Below are positions 10,411 to 22,304 of a stretch of 64,000 nucleotides of DNA, piece after piece. A program made the position numbers and the translations under genes. The first letter of the stretch is position 1, and every line of letters begins with the position of its first letter. Source of the stretch: Agrostemma githago. Its lineage: Eukaryota; Streptophyta; Magnoliopsida; Caryophyllales; Caryophyllaceae. The stretch is from assembly GCA_958450325.1 (NCBI GenBank), contig OY288259.1:28638734-28702733 (forward strand), written 5' to 3'. The notes under the pieces are model-generated. The model saw nothing but the letters and a program-made list of their open reading frames with translations, had not been told where the DNA came from and did not search any database.

Positions 10411-12241
10411 TGGCCCGATTTCTTCCCTTTCTTTCTTCTAACTTCTCGTCCGTCTTCTTCTCCTTCCTCTCGTCTTTCGTTTTTTTATTTCTTCTAATAT
10501 CGTTAATATCGCTAGTATCAAAACATTAAAATACTCGCCGATTCGTGTCGTATACAAAGGATGAAGGAATAAGAAAAGCCGAATACAAGTGTGTTTCACC
10601 CGACGTGGTCGGTCGCTTATCCCGACACCTCGAGTATTTGATTGTTGAAGCGAGTCAATGTCAACAATAGCGTTTTTTTTTATTTTGTCGCGTCATTGGT
10701 CACGTTTTATTATTCGCATCATCGTCATCATCGTTAACATCGCGCATACATCGATTTCTAAAACTATTTCAAATTGTGCACGTTTAATTAAGTTAGGGCG
10801 AAACCCGTTGATGCGGATCTGACATCACATAATCCGCAAGGATTTATTACGATGTCGAGATGCGGAGGGAATCATTATTTTCTTTACTCTAGTCAAATAT
10901 AAAGCGTCGTTCTTTAGATACGATACCAACTCTATAGTTGGACATCGTATCTAAGTGAATTAGTCAATAAATTTAACTAATACGAATTCGTTGATGCTAA
11001 AATAGTTGTCATATAGTTCGAAAGAATAAATCACGACACTATAAACGCGGAGATAACTTATTTCGTTTTAGTTCGATTTAAAAGACTTACAACATATTTT
11101 CTTGATCTCGCCCTAAGTATTCGATATTGATTCCATAATCAAATATCGGATATGACGAGCATCAAAATTCAAGTCGAGCATAAATCACATAATATTTCTG
11201 CCCGACTTGACAAATTTATCGATTTTCAACAAATTAAAATGCAATTTCGAGATTCATGCCGAATTGCGAAACGAACCCCGGTTCATACAGGGGGCACTCG
11301 ATCGAGTGGCACCCCAAAAATCGAGGCAGAAGATTCTTTGAGAACCACACGGCCGAGTCTCGCAATGACTCGATCGAATGGCTGGTCACTCAGTCGAGTC
11401 CCTCCATGACTCGTCGAGTGATACCTCAAATTCCGGGACAGAAACTTTTTCCGAGGTCCACTCGGTCGAGTCCACTCGGACAGAAACGTCTTTCGAGTCC
11501 TGATAAAATTCTTTTTATGACTTTGGTCAACACGTGTCAAGTCAATCACATGTCATATTGCTTTTCAAAACCATGCATCATATCTTGTTACATCTTTATG
11601 TATTATTTGCAAACCGTTATTATCGTTATTACCGTTACTAACTTGTTTGTTCATTTCTTCTTGATTTATTTTTCCGTTATTTTTTTATTGTACTAAAACG
11701 AATCTCGCATGCTAAATACAACTTTGACGTTAATTTTAGATGCATTAAATCGACATAGAAATTTATTCTAATTCTCGCATGTTTATTCAAAATACTGTTT
11801 GCATAACATCTCATCGTATTGTTAACGCGCGTATTCAAAAGTCAAGCGATTTCTTAGTAGAGGCCGCTAAGTGCGGGCGGGGTTTGGTGTTCTTTGTGAA
11901 CTTCCCAGCACGTGCCCTTACCCCTTACTCAGAACCATGGTTTCCGGATATTAGAACCCATTGGCATACGAGAGTCATTCAATACACGATATCCGATAAT
12001 GTCGGTATCGATATCAAATGCAAAGGGACTAACCTCATAAACTCTGACATCCGAATGGGCCATACTTTGTGCATGGCCCACTAAGATACAGAGTGGGTTC
12101 GAACGGGCCCGAACTCCCTCAAAGTTCGGTGGCGACTCCACTTCGATTTAAATTTCAATTCGATCCATCTCACATGAGATTCATTCGCCTCCCCAAACCC
12201 GCATGTGGCCGCGTCGGGGTGGACCTATGTGATGTCCACAC
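10411..12241 (+). repeat. Tat LTR, 5' end missing
   Basis: Approximate start. It carries mid-LTR features (11280-11490: ACTCGATCGAGTGG-type palindromes) and the intact LTR terminus. Mutated relative to the other Tat LTRs. Confidence 0.65.
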
Positions 12242-12355
12242 TAACAGTTAAGTCCTTATTTGTTTCTATCCATCGCTAATAATATTTTTATTTACTGTTT
12301 AAATAAGTTACTGGTATTTTCCCAAATTTTAGGTGTAAGCGTTGGGAGCAGTGAT
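12242..12355 (-). other. Leader remnant of family C retrotransposon
   Basis: Sequence between the end of the degenerate Tat copy and a minus-strand primer site. It would be the 5' leader of a leftward element whose coding part is not present here. Confidence 0.5.
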
Positions 12356-12367
12356 GATCTGATACCA
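12356..12367 (-). other. Primer-binding site of family C
   Basis: The minus strand reads TGGTATCAGATC, matching initiator tRNA-Met at 11 of 12 positions as judged by the element A site. It lies two bases from a TGTAATCCCC LTR edge. Confidence 0.7.
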
Positions 12368-12369
12368 AC

Positions 12370-13440
12370 TGTAATCCCCTAGAAAATCTAACGCGATACT
12401 GTGGCGGAAACATTCTACAGTCGGGATTAAAAAATACTGTAACTATGTCTTAGTAAAATAAAAATGATAAAGTCAAACAATAGGCCTTAAATAAAAATGA
12501 CCAAAATTAAAACAATCCACAAAAGAGGTTTGAAGAATCCATAAGACATAATTATTCAAAATAAATAAGCAGGATCCACACTGCCCGCTAGCTCACACCG
12601 GAACATGTAGACCTGTCATGTTAAAACATAACAGCCACAATCAGTGGGGAGCTATGTCAATGTTCTCCCAGCCATATAACATGATTTTAAAACTGTAATT
12701 ACTACTATAGAAAAAATAGTAAAAACGGAAAACAGTAAAATATTATAATAAAAATAAGGTTTCAATGAAAAACTTCACGTAACGAAATAATATAATAAAA
12801 ATGAGTTTTCCAAAGAAAATATAAAATATTTGCCAAACTGCAAATAAAAATTATATCGATAATAATAAAAATATTCAAATGGCGTTACGGATACGATTAG
12901 CGTAGACGGCCAGACTATGACTAGGATAATACTGGAAACTAGCTTCGAGAACTGTAGACTTAACTCATAACAGAATCCAGTCTCTAACTAGGCAACTCAA
13001 CTATAACAGATCTGCGTGCAGCGAGGTCCTGGTTTAAGTAGTATACATCCCTTCTGGATACAAACCATATCCAGTTCAACCCGACGCGACATACATGATG
13101 CGATATCTAAGTTTAAGGGCACAATGCACACTCTCCTGAACACAAATCATGCTCAGTTCAACAACCGATGTGCCCCATAAAGACACACCAGCCTTACAGA
13201 TGGCAAAAATGTACATCCTAGACTATATTACTCTAACCTCACACTTGTCCTTATTCCATAACTTCAAAACCAAGCCATTATCGATATTTAAAAAGATATA
13301 ATCATTATAAACAATATGAAGATAAAAGGAGTAATCATTATATTCTAAAAGAGGAAACTTTCTATTTTAGGAAACTTCTACTTTTAGAAACCTTCTTAAA
13401 AATAGCATCATATCAAAATATCGAAAATATTAGTTCATAC
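12370..13440 (-). repeat. Family C 5' LTR, segment 1
   Basis: It begins TGTAATCCCC next to the primer site and continues until a Tat LTR interrupts it. It contains two 21-nt hairpins at 13054-13074 and 13136-13156, each followed by TTCAAC. No coding sequence. The LTR resumes at 14494 and 24580. Confidence 0.65.
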
Positions 13441-14493
13441 TGTGGACATGACATAGGTCCACCCCGACGCGGCCACGCGCGGGTTTGGGGAGGCGAATGA
13501 ATCTCCATATGAGATAGTCAAATTGAAATTTAAATCGAAGTAGGAGTCGCCACCGAATTTTGTGGTTATTCGAAACCGTTCGAGCCCACTCTATGTCGTA
13601 GTGGGCCGTATACAAAATACGGCCCATTTCCGATGTCAGAGTTTATTGGGCTCGTCCCTTTGCATTATGATACCGATACCGACATTATCGGACATCGTGT
13701 ATTGAATGACTTTTGTTGCCAATGGATTCGGACATCCGGAAACCATGGTTCTGAGTAAGGGGTGAGGGTACGTGTTGGGAAGCCCACAAAGGACACCCAA
13801 CCCCGCCCGTACTTAGCGGCCTCTACTAAGAACTCGAGTGACTTTCTAATACGCGCGTTAGTTGAACGGGAAAAATGCTTATGCAAACGTTGTTTTCCTA
13901 GGCATGTGAGGAATTGAAAAAGAGGGTTTCTATGTCAATTTAATGCAATTAATTCTACGTCGAAGTTGAATTTTAGCATGCGGGTTCATTTTAGTAAAAT
14001 AAAATAAACAAGCTAAATTGACAAAAGAAACAAACAAACTGTTAGTAACGATATAACGAATAATAACGGTTTGTGCAAATATGGAATTGAATTGAATGAT
14101 GAGAATGAATTAAAGCATGGTTTTGAAAAGAGGTTCCACGTGATTAATTAGGCACGTGTTGACCTAGGTCACGAAAAGATATGAACGAGACTCGAATAAC
14201 TTGTAGGACTCGCGGTTTGATGCTATAAAGGGGCCACTCGACCGAGTCATTGAGGGACTCGACCGAGTGGACCTCTGAAAAGGGTTCTGTCCGGATTTCG
14301 TGACCCCACTCGACCGAGTTACTGACCGACTCGGCCGAGTACGTCGCCACTCGATCGTGTCATTGCGAGACTCGACCGAGTGGAGGTCGGGAAACGTATC
14401 CGAGCGCGTAGAAACATGTTAGCGTCCGATCATCATCGGGTGTTTTTTGGAAACTGCCATAGACACCTAGCAGTCAAAATGCGGGTGTCTACA
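13441..14493 (-). repeat. Short solo Tat LTR
   Basis: It runs from TGTGGACATG to GTGTCTACA (1053 bp), less than half the length of the other Tat LTRs, so it is internally deleted or from a short subfamily. No internal region follows. The left flank is CATAC; the same CATAC overlaps the last two LTR bases on the right, suggesting a TSD with a lost CA. It contains a cluster of ACTCGAYCGAGT palindromes at 14235-14385. Confidence 0.75.
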
Positions 14494-14904
14494 TACTAAC
14501 ACAACATTTTTAGTAAATGATATAGATTTATAAAACTAACACTTTCGGCCTTAACGATATTAATTGTTAAAGTGAGAACATTTGAGTTTATGAAATTATT
14601 GAAATATCATACAAGTGTTTTAAGCATAAATGATAGTAAAGATGGGTGAATGATCCAAAGTGTATCTAGACTAGGTTGGCCGGCCAAGAGGATAAGAGGA
14701 GTAGGAAGAGTTTGAGTATTAAAGCCTCAATTCAATGAAAAGAAAAGAATCTTATGTTTAAGGTTTAATGAGATAAAATGAAACGTATTAGTAAAACGTA
14801 GTTAAATTGTGACAAGAAGCTCTGTCGGTCCAAAATATGAGGAAAAGGTCTCAAATGATTTATAAGTTGATAAAAAGTACAATCGTAAAATAGTTAAAGG
14901 CATT
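14494..14904 (-). repeat. Family C LTR, segment 2
   Basis: AT-rich sequence between two Tat insertions. It is assigned to family C because the GCATT duplication shows that 14904 and 24580 were once adjacent. No reading frame or structure seen. Confidence 0.5.
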
Positions 14905-15472
14905 TGTAGACACCCACATTTTGATCGCCAGGTGTCTATAGCAGTTTCCGACAAACACCCGATGATGATCGGACGCAAACGTGCTTTAACATACTCGAAT
15001 ATGGGCTCAAAATCATTGGCATTTGGCTTGGGCTTTTTACGGCGTACAAATCTCACAAAGCCAACCTCAAGTTCAGGCCGAGTGGGTCGCTTCGAGTCAA
15101 ATAAGACTAATTTAGGTCGAATCCGACACCAGGGGCAAAACCGTCTTTTAGCGACCGTGTGAGTCAGCCGTGTCACCCCACGTGACTGATTCGAGCTCAA
15201 ACGCTACAAAAAATCAGCTGCACAAAATATTAAACAAATCTTTTTAAGGATAGAATTCGATCTCAAGTAAGAATTCTATCCGAATACCGAATCAAACACT
15301 CGACCGAGCATGGGATACTCGGCCGAGCAGCCTATTTTCAGCCGAGATTCCTTTCTTCTTCACCAAGTAACGGAATTGTCGTTCCTATCAAATTCTTACT
15401 TTTCCTATCCTAATCGGTATTTCTCATCACCAAAACGAGATACCTATTCTAGCTTCCATCGAGGACCTCTCC

Positions 15473-15480
15473 TATAAATA
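15473..15480 (+). promoter_or_regulatory. TATA box, Tat 5' LTR
   Basis: TATAAATA, about 570 bp into the LTR and conserved at the same place in the other Tat LTRs (22906, 26771, 39498; 44531 and 60047 on the minus strand). Confidence 0.7.
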
Positions 15481-16240
15481 GGACCCTCACGACACATTAA
15501 ATTCATTCAGAAATAATCAACTTTATTATTCATCACGCATCTACAATTCACAAAATATACACTTAGCATCGAGAAACCGATAGTATACCCGAGACCCGAC
15601 GAAACCGGCCACCTCTTACCCTTTACACGTCCAAACCAAAAAAACCACCATAACTCACCGACATTAAGTCGACGCTCCCGTGCCCTAGCCACATTCCGAC
15701 GAGCCCCGATCCGAGTAAACAAAGCATGTAGGTTGAGGGTGTAAAATCAAACCCGACTTTTCCTTTCTCTCTTCCCTTCTCATGCTTTTTTCTTTCGTCG
15801 CGTCGTCGGTCCGTTTATTTATTATGGGTCATCGTCGCATTTTTTATTTATTTCTAATATCGATACAACAAACTATTTTTATAAAACAAACGTTCTTAAA
15901 AATACGATATCGATTCTCTATAGTCGAATATTGTATCAAAAATAACTAAATTAATCTCGTTGATGCTAAAAAATAGTTACATAATTTTTCTTAAAACAAA
16001 ATACAACGATTTTAACGCGGAGAGAGTCAAACATCGTTTTTTTAGTTTAATTTTACAAAACGATTTTCGAAAACTTTGTTTATCTTTTCCTAAAAAACTA
16101 TTCCGAGTATTTAATATCGATTGCATAATCGAATATTGAATATAACGAATATCGCAAAATTAAGCCGAGTATAAATCATGTAATATTTATACGCGATTTA
16201 ATAAAGTAATAAATTTTCCGAAAAACAATTTCGAAAACAG

Positions 16241-16269
16241 CCCGGGACGCGAGTCGCGTGCGTCCCGGG
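16241..16269 (+). other. GC-rich hairpin in Tat LTR
   Basis: Arms CCCGGGACGC and GCGTCCCGGG pair perfectly around a 9-nt loop that starts GAGTCGC. It is repeated at 23674-23702. It stands out in an otherwise AT-rich stretch. Confidence 0.7.
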
Positions 16270-17145
16270 CGAGTTTCCTTCTCGCGCGGGTCGCCCCCCT
16301 CCCGGGCGAGTCGCGTGGTCTCCTAGAAAACGCGACGCAAATAATCAATTTTGATCTATTTTTTTTATTCTTCGAACATCGTTTTTTTTAGACAAAACAG
16401 TGGGTTTTTCTCGACATATTTTATTTTTTTCCTTGACCTCGGTCAACACGTGTTAATCCATCACGTGTCATAAACCTTTTTCAAAATCATGCATATTATC
16501 ATATTTACGTTTCTTATTCGATTTACAAACCGTTACTAACTTGTTTGTTCCTGTTTGTAGCATTTTTATTTTCATTGTTTGTTTTATTATACTAAAACGA
16601 ATCTCACATGCTAAAATACAACTTTGACGTTAAATTTTAGTTGCATTAAAATCGACTTAGCAACCCATTCAATTTTTCGCATGTTTAGGGAAAACAATGT
16701 TTGCATATCATTCATCGAATTACTAACGCGCGTATTTTAAAATCAAACGATATCTTAGTAGAGGCCGCTAAGTGCGGGCGGGGTTGGGTGTTCTTTGTGA
16801 ACTTCCCAACAGGTACCCTTACCCCTTACTCAGAACCTCGGTTTCCGGATGTCCGAAACCATTGGCAACGAGAGTCATTCAATACACGGTATCCGATAAT
16901 GTCGGTATCGGTATCAAATGCAAAGGGACGAACCCAATAAACTCTGAAATCGGAATGGGTCGTATTTTGTACACGGCCCACTACGACATAGAGTGGGTTT
17001 GAACGGGCCCGAACTCCCACAAAGTTCGGTGGCGACTCCACTTCGATTTAAATTTCAATTCGATCCATTCTCATATGGAGATTCATTCGCCTCCCCAAAC
17101 CCGCGCGTGGCCGCGTCGGGGTGGACCTATGTCATGTCCACAATT

Positions 17146-17163
17146 TGGCGACTCCGCTGGGGA
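17146..17163 (+). other. Primer-binding site, tRNA-Arg
   Basis: TGGCGACTCCGCTGGGGA, three bases from the LTR edge. Confidence 0.9.
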
Positions 17164-18957
17164 TTAACTGATGCGTGACTTACCATCGGCATCCTCAGGG
17201 TGAGACTTGAATAGAAATCGTTTGACTAGTACAATACGCGTTTTAGTTTTACGGTTCATGGATAACCCCATATTTTCCTGGGCCGGTACTGGTGACCGAA
17301 GTCCCACTATACTATTGATGTAGTCCAAATTGGATATGTCAAAGGTGTTCATAGTCGATTCGTATGGGTTTTACGGCATGTTCTAAGCTCAACTCGACTT
17401 AGGAAGTCCGCCCCGATTCTCGGATAGGCTATGTACACTGGTATAGACCCTTTATAGACCGACCGAGACTTAGTATAGAGCATACATGCTGTCGTCATAA
17501 TTCTTGCCTGACTACTTGCTGCTTGGTTTCCGTGTCGTTTTCAAAAACTGTCTTTTTTCAAAATACATCCTTCCAAAAATATTCAATTTTCAAAAATTCG
17601 GAAAGCTACCGAAATTTAGACTTAAGATTTGACTTAAAACAAGCCCATTTTCTAGCCGGCATGTTATCCATTTCAAAATTCGAATTTCCGATCCACCATT
17701 CGATTTTTCGAATTGTCAAAATTCTATTTCAATTTTCAAATCTTCGAGATGTCATTCTCGATTTTCAAATCTTCGAGATGCCGTTTTCGATTTTCAAATC
17801 TTCGGGATCTCATCTTCAATTTTCAAAATGTCGGAAATTCTTTTTTTTCGATATTCAAATTTTCAAAGTTTCAAATATTCGACTTTTCAAAAACCCGGTC
17901 CTATTGGCCCACTGCCAATTATATGACCATCTTTTCAATTTTCAAGGTTCAATCATTTTTCAAAACCCGGGAAGTATACCAAATTTAGGACTTATGATTT
18001 TACTCAAAATAGCCTATTTCTAGCCGGTATACTGCCCATTTCAAAACTTAAAAAATATTTTCGAAACTTCAAAATCGCGGCCTGATGACACTTTTCCGAT
18101 TTCCGAAAATCGGGCCATCCACCGTTTTCTCGGGGTTTTCTCCAAAACTCCTTTTCGAAAACTTCCTCTTCTTAGGACTTCCCGTATTTAGCAGTGTCGG
18201 GTCGTGTCATAAGTCGTCGAGGTCCTTAGCGTCGAAACTCCGTCGATCTTACATCATGAGTTTCCTCCCTATCCCAGTCTGCCTTATTTGACTAAGGCAA
18301 GGCTAACCTACGTAGGACATACCCCTACCAAGGAAAGCCCGTTTACACACTCGTGTCTAAACTAGAAAGTCTCACGTGACGACCTTTTCCTTCAACAGGA
18401 CGGTCCCCACGACCTTTCCTAAGGGAATTTCGCCCATCTTTCAATATGTTAGTCGAGTCGTCCCAATTCGAAAGTCCTTTAACTTAAGGGTCTACCCTAA
18501 TCACAGGGCCGTCTTTATTCGGGTCGAGTCGAGGGTCTCTAGCGTCGAAACTCCGCCGATCTTACATCACAAGTTTCTTCCCGTACCCCGTCTGCCTTTC
18601 CTCAAGGCCGAGTCAACCTTTTACAAGGCATAGCCCTATAACAAAAGGTTTGTGATCCTTACGTCTAAGGGTCACTCGTCCAACACTCGAGTCACCTAGG
18701 GTTAGGTCATCACGGTTAGTCCGAGCACGTGGCACTGTCAAACACGGTCGCCCCATTTTCGGATTCACCCTTCTGCAGCTTAAGTCTAATTCGCGGTCGT
18801 CACTTGGTCTAGGTCAATGTCCGGGTTTCCCGATCCGAGAATTTTAGTCATTTCTGTCACTCCGGGCCATGTCTAATTTGACTCATTCTCTTGCATTTGC
18901 GCAAAACCGAGTTTTGGCGAGTTCTAACACCTGTCATCTCTTCCGATCAGGGACCCT
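17164..18957 (+). other. 5' leader of non-autonomous Tat element
   Basis: About 1.8 kb of untranslated sequence rich in TTTCAAA runs, homologous to 9194-10410 and 28599-29667. Open frames at 17523-18291 arise from these runs and have no domain. No other signal recognised. Confidence 0.75.
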
Positions 18958-19635
18958 ATGAGTGAGGCGCTACCAAACCACAACAAATCCCGCGCCGTCG
19001 AGAAAGGGGATATCCAGGGGAGTATGCTTATGCTGTCTTGCTCCATTAACAATATCTTCTCAAAAATCAATACCACCCTAGATAACCTAAATGCCAGGGT
19101 GACCACCATCGAAGAAGACCTTGTAAGAACTCAATCCCGTCTAACACAACTAGAGCGGGTAAGGAAACCAATCACCCAACCGAGCCATTTGAAGGGTGAA
19201 CACTCTTACGAAACCGTCCGATACCCTCAAGATGGCAAGACCGAGAGAGGTAACCCTCAAGTCACCTCTCCAAAAATCAAGAACCAGTCAAAGGAAAGGA
19301 CATTTACCCACTTGGATATGTCCTACACCATCGCTTTCCAAAGGTTTGTTCCGAAGGGCCTAATACTACCTATAGGCCCAACAGCCGACCCACCTTTGGA
19401 AAAACGCTCCAAAGCATGGAACACCGAGCATTACTGTAAATTCCACAGAGGGAGGGAGCACGATACAGAGCAGTGCTGGAAACTGAAACACCTCATCCAA
19501 GATTCCCTCGATGCCGGGAGGACACCCGTCATGGAAACATTGTCACTTGCAAAGCCCCTCATGGACTATACAGGGCCTGATGACCAAAGCATCCAATCTA
19601 CCTCTCATGCATCCAAGAGTCTGGATTTGATTTAA
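18958..19635 (+). CDS. Mini-Gag of non-autonomous Tat element
   Basis: A 225-residue Gag-like protein. Residues about 20-70 resemble the N-terminal coiled coil of Tat Gag (heptad pattern around NARVTTIEEDLVRTQSRL). The next recognisable part is the Gag C-terminus: RTFTHLDMSYTIAFQRF, then the zinc-knuckle-like motif CKFHRGREHDTEQC and WKLKHLIQDS. The capsid-like core, residues about 95-260 in E2 Gag, is missing. The knuckle has C-X2-H-X4-H-X4-C spacing, as in E1 and E2. It could bind RNA or co-assemble with full-length Gag through the coiled coil; that is inference. The frame is open and the start follows GGGACCCT. After the stop come GAGTCT-type repeats that correspond to the Ser-Glu region of the autonomous gag-pol. 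Confidence 0.75.
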   Translation: MSEALPNHNKSRAVEKGDIQGSMLMLSCSINNIFSKINTTLDNLNARVTTIEEDLVRTQSRLTQLERVRKPITQPSHLKGEHSYETVRYPQDGKTERGNPQVTSPKIKNQSKERTFTHLDMSYTIAFQRFVPKGLILPIGPTADPPLEKRSKAWNTEHYCKFHRGREHDTEQCWKLKHLIQDSLDAGRTPVMETLSLAKPLMDYTGPDDQSIQSTSHASKSLDLI

Positions 19636-21030
19636 GTCCAAGTCTGAGTCTGAGTCTAGGATATACTATTTATTTAAATTTCAAAGTCAGAGTCAGAGTC
19701 AATTTTATTCTGTCCTCTTTTTCAAATTCAATAAAATCATCTTTTCTATTTCTCATATATACTTTCCTTATGGATTTCCGAGAACATGATGAGCGCCATC
19801 ATACACTGTGAGCACATGCACTGACTATTACAGGCACATCTATAACGACCGCAGGAAATAAGACTCGTATATTCCTTTACCTATTCCATGTCTGACATAG
19901 AAAGCCAAAAAACTACACTTAGCAGGAGCGGTATCGAATCCTATGACGAATCTAAGTAGTCTCCTAGATTGGGTTCAAGACGGGAGGCAAGCCCATTTCC
20001 CACAATAAACACCCCTCCAATAAGACCGACCATCCCTACCTTAGTGTTAGTCTGACCAACCGAAAAAAAAACAAAACAAAACAAAAACAAAAAAAACTGG
20101 ACAAAAAAAAACGAAAGTCCAAGAAAAAAAAAGCAAAAAAAAAGCAAAAGGCCCAAAACACAAGAGCTGGCCATGATAAAAAAGAACTTCCAAAAATCCA
20201 TGACCATGATCAACGGTCAATTCAAGTGAAAGTCCCATGACCAGGGTACGGTCAAAATTCATACCATCAAATAAGGGAGAGATAATCAAGCTGGTCAACT
20301 AACACCACATTTAGCCTTCCCACATTACAACCCTCAAGACCTTCCCGAGGCCCAGGCTAGAGACAGCCCGGAATTTTGAGGATTCAAGCTCCATAGGATA
20401 CCCCTAACCATTAGGGCCAGACATGGAAACCAGATCCCGCATTATCAAAACCTATCCCGGTCAAAGTTCGAGCTATTTTACTCGACTTCCCCTTTACATA
20501 ACAGAATTCACAATCACCATACGCAAACCCGAGATCAAAACTCGTCAAAGACCCGAGATCAAAACTCGTCAAAGACCCTAGAGCAAAACCCGTCAAATCC
20601 CTTACCTAATCATACACAATCCCCGAAAGCAAAACTCGTCAAATCCTCGAGAGCAAAACTCGTCAAATCCTCGAGAGCAAAACTCGTCAAATCCCCGAGA
20701 GCAAAACTCGTCAAATCCCCGAGAGCAAAACTCGTCAAATCCCCGAGAGCAAAACTCGTCAAATCCCATCCCAATTCTTCTCATCCAAACCAGTTACCAA
20801 CCCCAGACACGAGAACTCAACTTACGGTCAGAATAGAACATGCCCAAATAGTTCACACCACCTCTGGGGGCTACCCCGGGGAACGCTCACAGTCACAGGA
20901 TCAATATCCTAACCATTCTAGCCCTTTGATCAAGACATCATTGGGAATGCACCTAACTTGCACCATTGTTATGGCTAGTTACACACAAAGTCCTATTAGA
21001 CTAGGCACCATAATCTTCCAATCCACTGAA
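19636..21030 (+). other. Non-coding internal region of mini-Gag element
   Basis: It contains GAGTCT/GTCAGA repeats just after the stop (19637-19705), an A-rich low-complexity tract (20060-20155), and a 24-bp tandem repeat (20528-20767). No pol-derived coding sequence was recognised. Confidence 0.7.
20528..20767 (+). repeat. 24-bp tandem repeat, about nine units
   Basis: Each unit contains AAAACTCGTCAAA, followed by a CCCGAGAGC-like stretch. There are three units at 20528-20600, a 26-bp break, then six units to 20767. On the minus strand it reads as an open repeat GFDEFCSR, which is a by-product of the 24-bp period and not evidence for a gene. Confidence 0.85.
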
Positions 21031-21069
21031 CTACGGCATGGTTTGATTTCACTACACGTGAATACGTAG
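21031..21069 (+). other. Conserved Tat hairpin downstream of coding region
   Basis: Outer stem CTACG/CGTAG, inner stem TTCAC/GTGAA with loop TACAC, and a GGTTTGAT stretch between them. Counterparts are at 36196-36233 and 47901-47938, where the inner stem has changed on both sides. Confidence 0.7.
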
Positions 21070-22259
21070 GCAGCCTTTCAACAGAGGCACAACCACCCAC
21101 ATTGACACACATTCAAAAAGCGTCATCATTCCGATCACGACACCGTCATGTTCTCAACAGCTAGCTTTGTTGTCCTGGGGGCTTCTCTTAGGCAGAAAAC
21201 CTCCATCCACTCATAAAATCCAGAAAAATTCAAAAAAAAAAAAAACTAGCCTCCTTTCTATAGTGCGTCCTAATAATCGGCTTAGTCGAAGATAAGAATT
21301 TGTCAGGGACTCAAATAAGCACTTACCTTGGGAATAAACCCCGAAACCAAAGAAGATCCAAAAGAGCACAAGTCTACTACTAAGTTCTGCCGTACAAGAA
21401 CAGTCTCGTTACAGAATACTGCAACCCCGTATAGCATATCTATTCCATTTCGATGTTTGACCGTGTTGCCACTCGCCTAGGCTACGGAATGGCGCAACTT
21501 AAGAGTCTTGTCATCTTAGGTGGCCCACCCTTTTACCGAGTCACGGTCCAACCCCTCGAGAGTCCAGTCGTGTCTATCAACTCCTCCTGTCGCGTCCAGA
21601 GTGGAGTCAGTCGGTAGGCCTCTCTTTTCAAATTCTCATTTTAAAATTTGCAAAACTTAGCCATTTGAGAAAATCCTTTTCGACAAGGTCAAATTTCAGT
21701 CTATTTAAACTACAAATTTCTTTTCTACCCCTTTCAATTTTGAAAACCTATCTCCTAGCACGTGAGTTGCTTTCAGGATTTCGATTTCAAAATGAAGCAA
21801 AAATCACTTTCCCCAGCGCAAATCAGTCTATAGATGCTAACTGCATTTCCTGTATGCTATCTTGCTATTTGCTATTTCTGCCTGTATATCTAACATTTCA
21901 GGTACCAACTCGGCTTCCCAAAGGAACATCAAGTTTTTTTCCAGCGCGAGACGTCTTTTACCTACATGTTGCACGCAAAATTTTATGTAACTTATACAGG
22001 TACGATTCAAGACCGCGCAGCTCACATATCTCCCCAGCGGAAGGCCCAAGGCGGCAATTTTCACGGGATAGGCCCACATATAGGCGCACCCGGGACTTGC
22101 ACAACAAGTCCAAATTCCCCACGGAGCTACTCCTGACAACGAGAACTCAGGTATGATTTCTACCTTATGGCTGGCGAGCCCTTTCACGCAAGTCTAATGG
22201 ACTATAAACGACCCGACCGGAAGTCTGCCAGGTCTTAATCTTTGATTGGCCTGGTAGCT
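21070..22259 (+). other. 3' untranslated region of mini-Gag element
   Basis: Non-coding. The last 500 bp resembles the region before the polypurine tract in E1 (38450-38724), including a conserved CGACCCGACCGGAAGTC block. No trace of the antisense gene was found. Confidence 0.6.
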
Positions 22260-22296
22260 ACTCTGACTTTCGCCTTGTCCAAACCTCAGTCAGAGT
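22260..22296 (+). other. Stem next to polypurine tract
   Basis: ACTCTGAC and GTCAGAGT pair around 21 nt. The right arm overlaps the start of the polypurine tract. The same 37-nt structure is present in E1 and E2. Confidence 0.7.
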
Positions 22297-22304
22297 GGGG
22301 GCTC
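22292..22304 (+). other. Polypurine tract
   Basis: AGAGTGGGGGCTC directly before the TGTAGACA start of the 3' LTR. Identical in E1 and E2. Confidence 0.85.

Larger units (their letters stand above)
8557..12241 (+). mobile_element. Degenerate, internally deleted Tat element
   Basis: It consists of the 3' part of a Tat LTR (8557-9172), a tRNA-Arg primer site, about 1.2 kb of leader similar to 17164-18500, then a jump near 10410-10440 into the middle of a second Tat LTR that runs to its proper end at 12241 (GATGTCCACA). All coding sequence is gone, as are the starts of both LTRs. No target-site duplication is visible. It is probably an old copy eroded by deletion. Confidence 0.75.
14905..17142 (+). 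repeat. 5' LTR of non-autonomous Tat element
   Basis: It runs TGTAGACACCC to CATGTCCACA, 2238 bp. Relative to the 3' LTR it lacks 32 bp near 15157. It contains palindromes at about 15298-15330, a TATA box at 15473 and a GC-rich hairpin at 16241-16269. Confidence 0.9.

Noticed and set aside
20528..20767. Possible CRISPR-like array
   Set aside because: Units are contiguous, with no unique spacers, and the setting is a plant retrotransposon.
20602..20784. Minus-strand ORF with six GFDEFCSR repeats
   Set aside because: Produced by a 24-bp tandem repeat, whose length is a multiple of three; no sign of a real protein.
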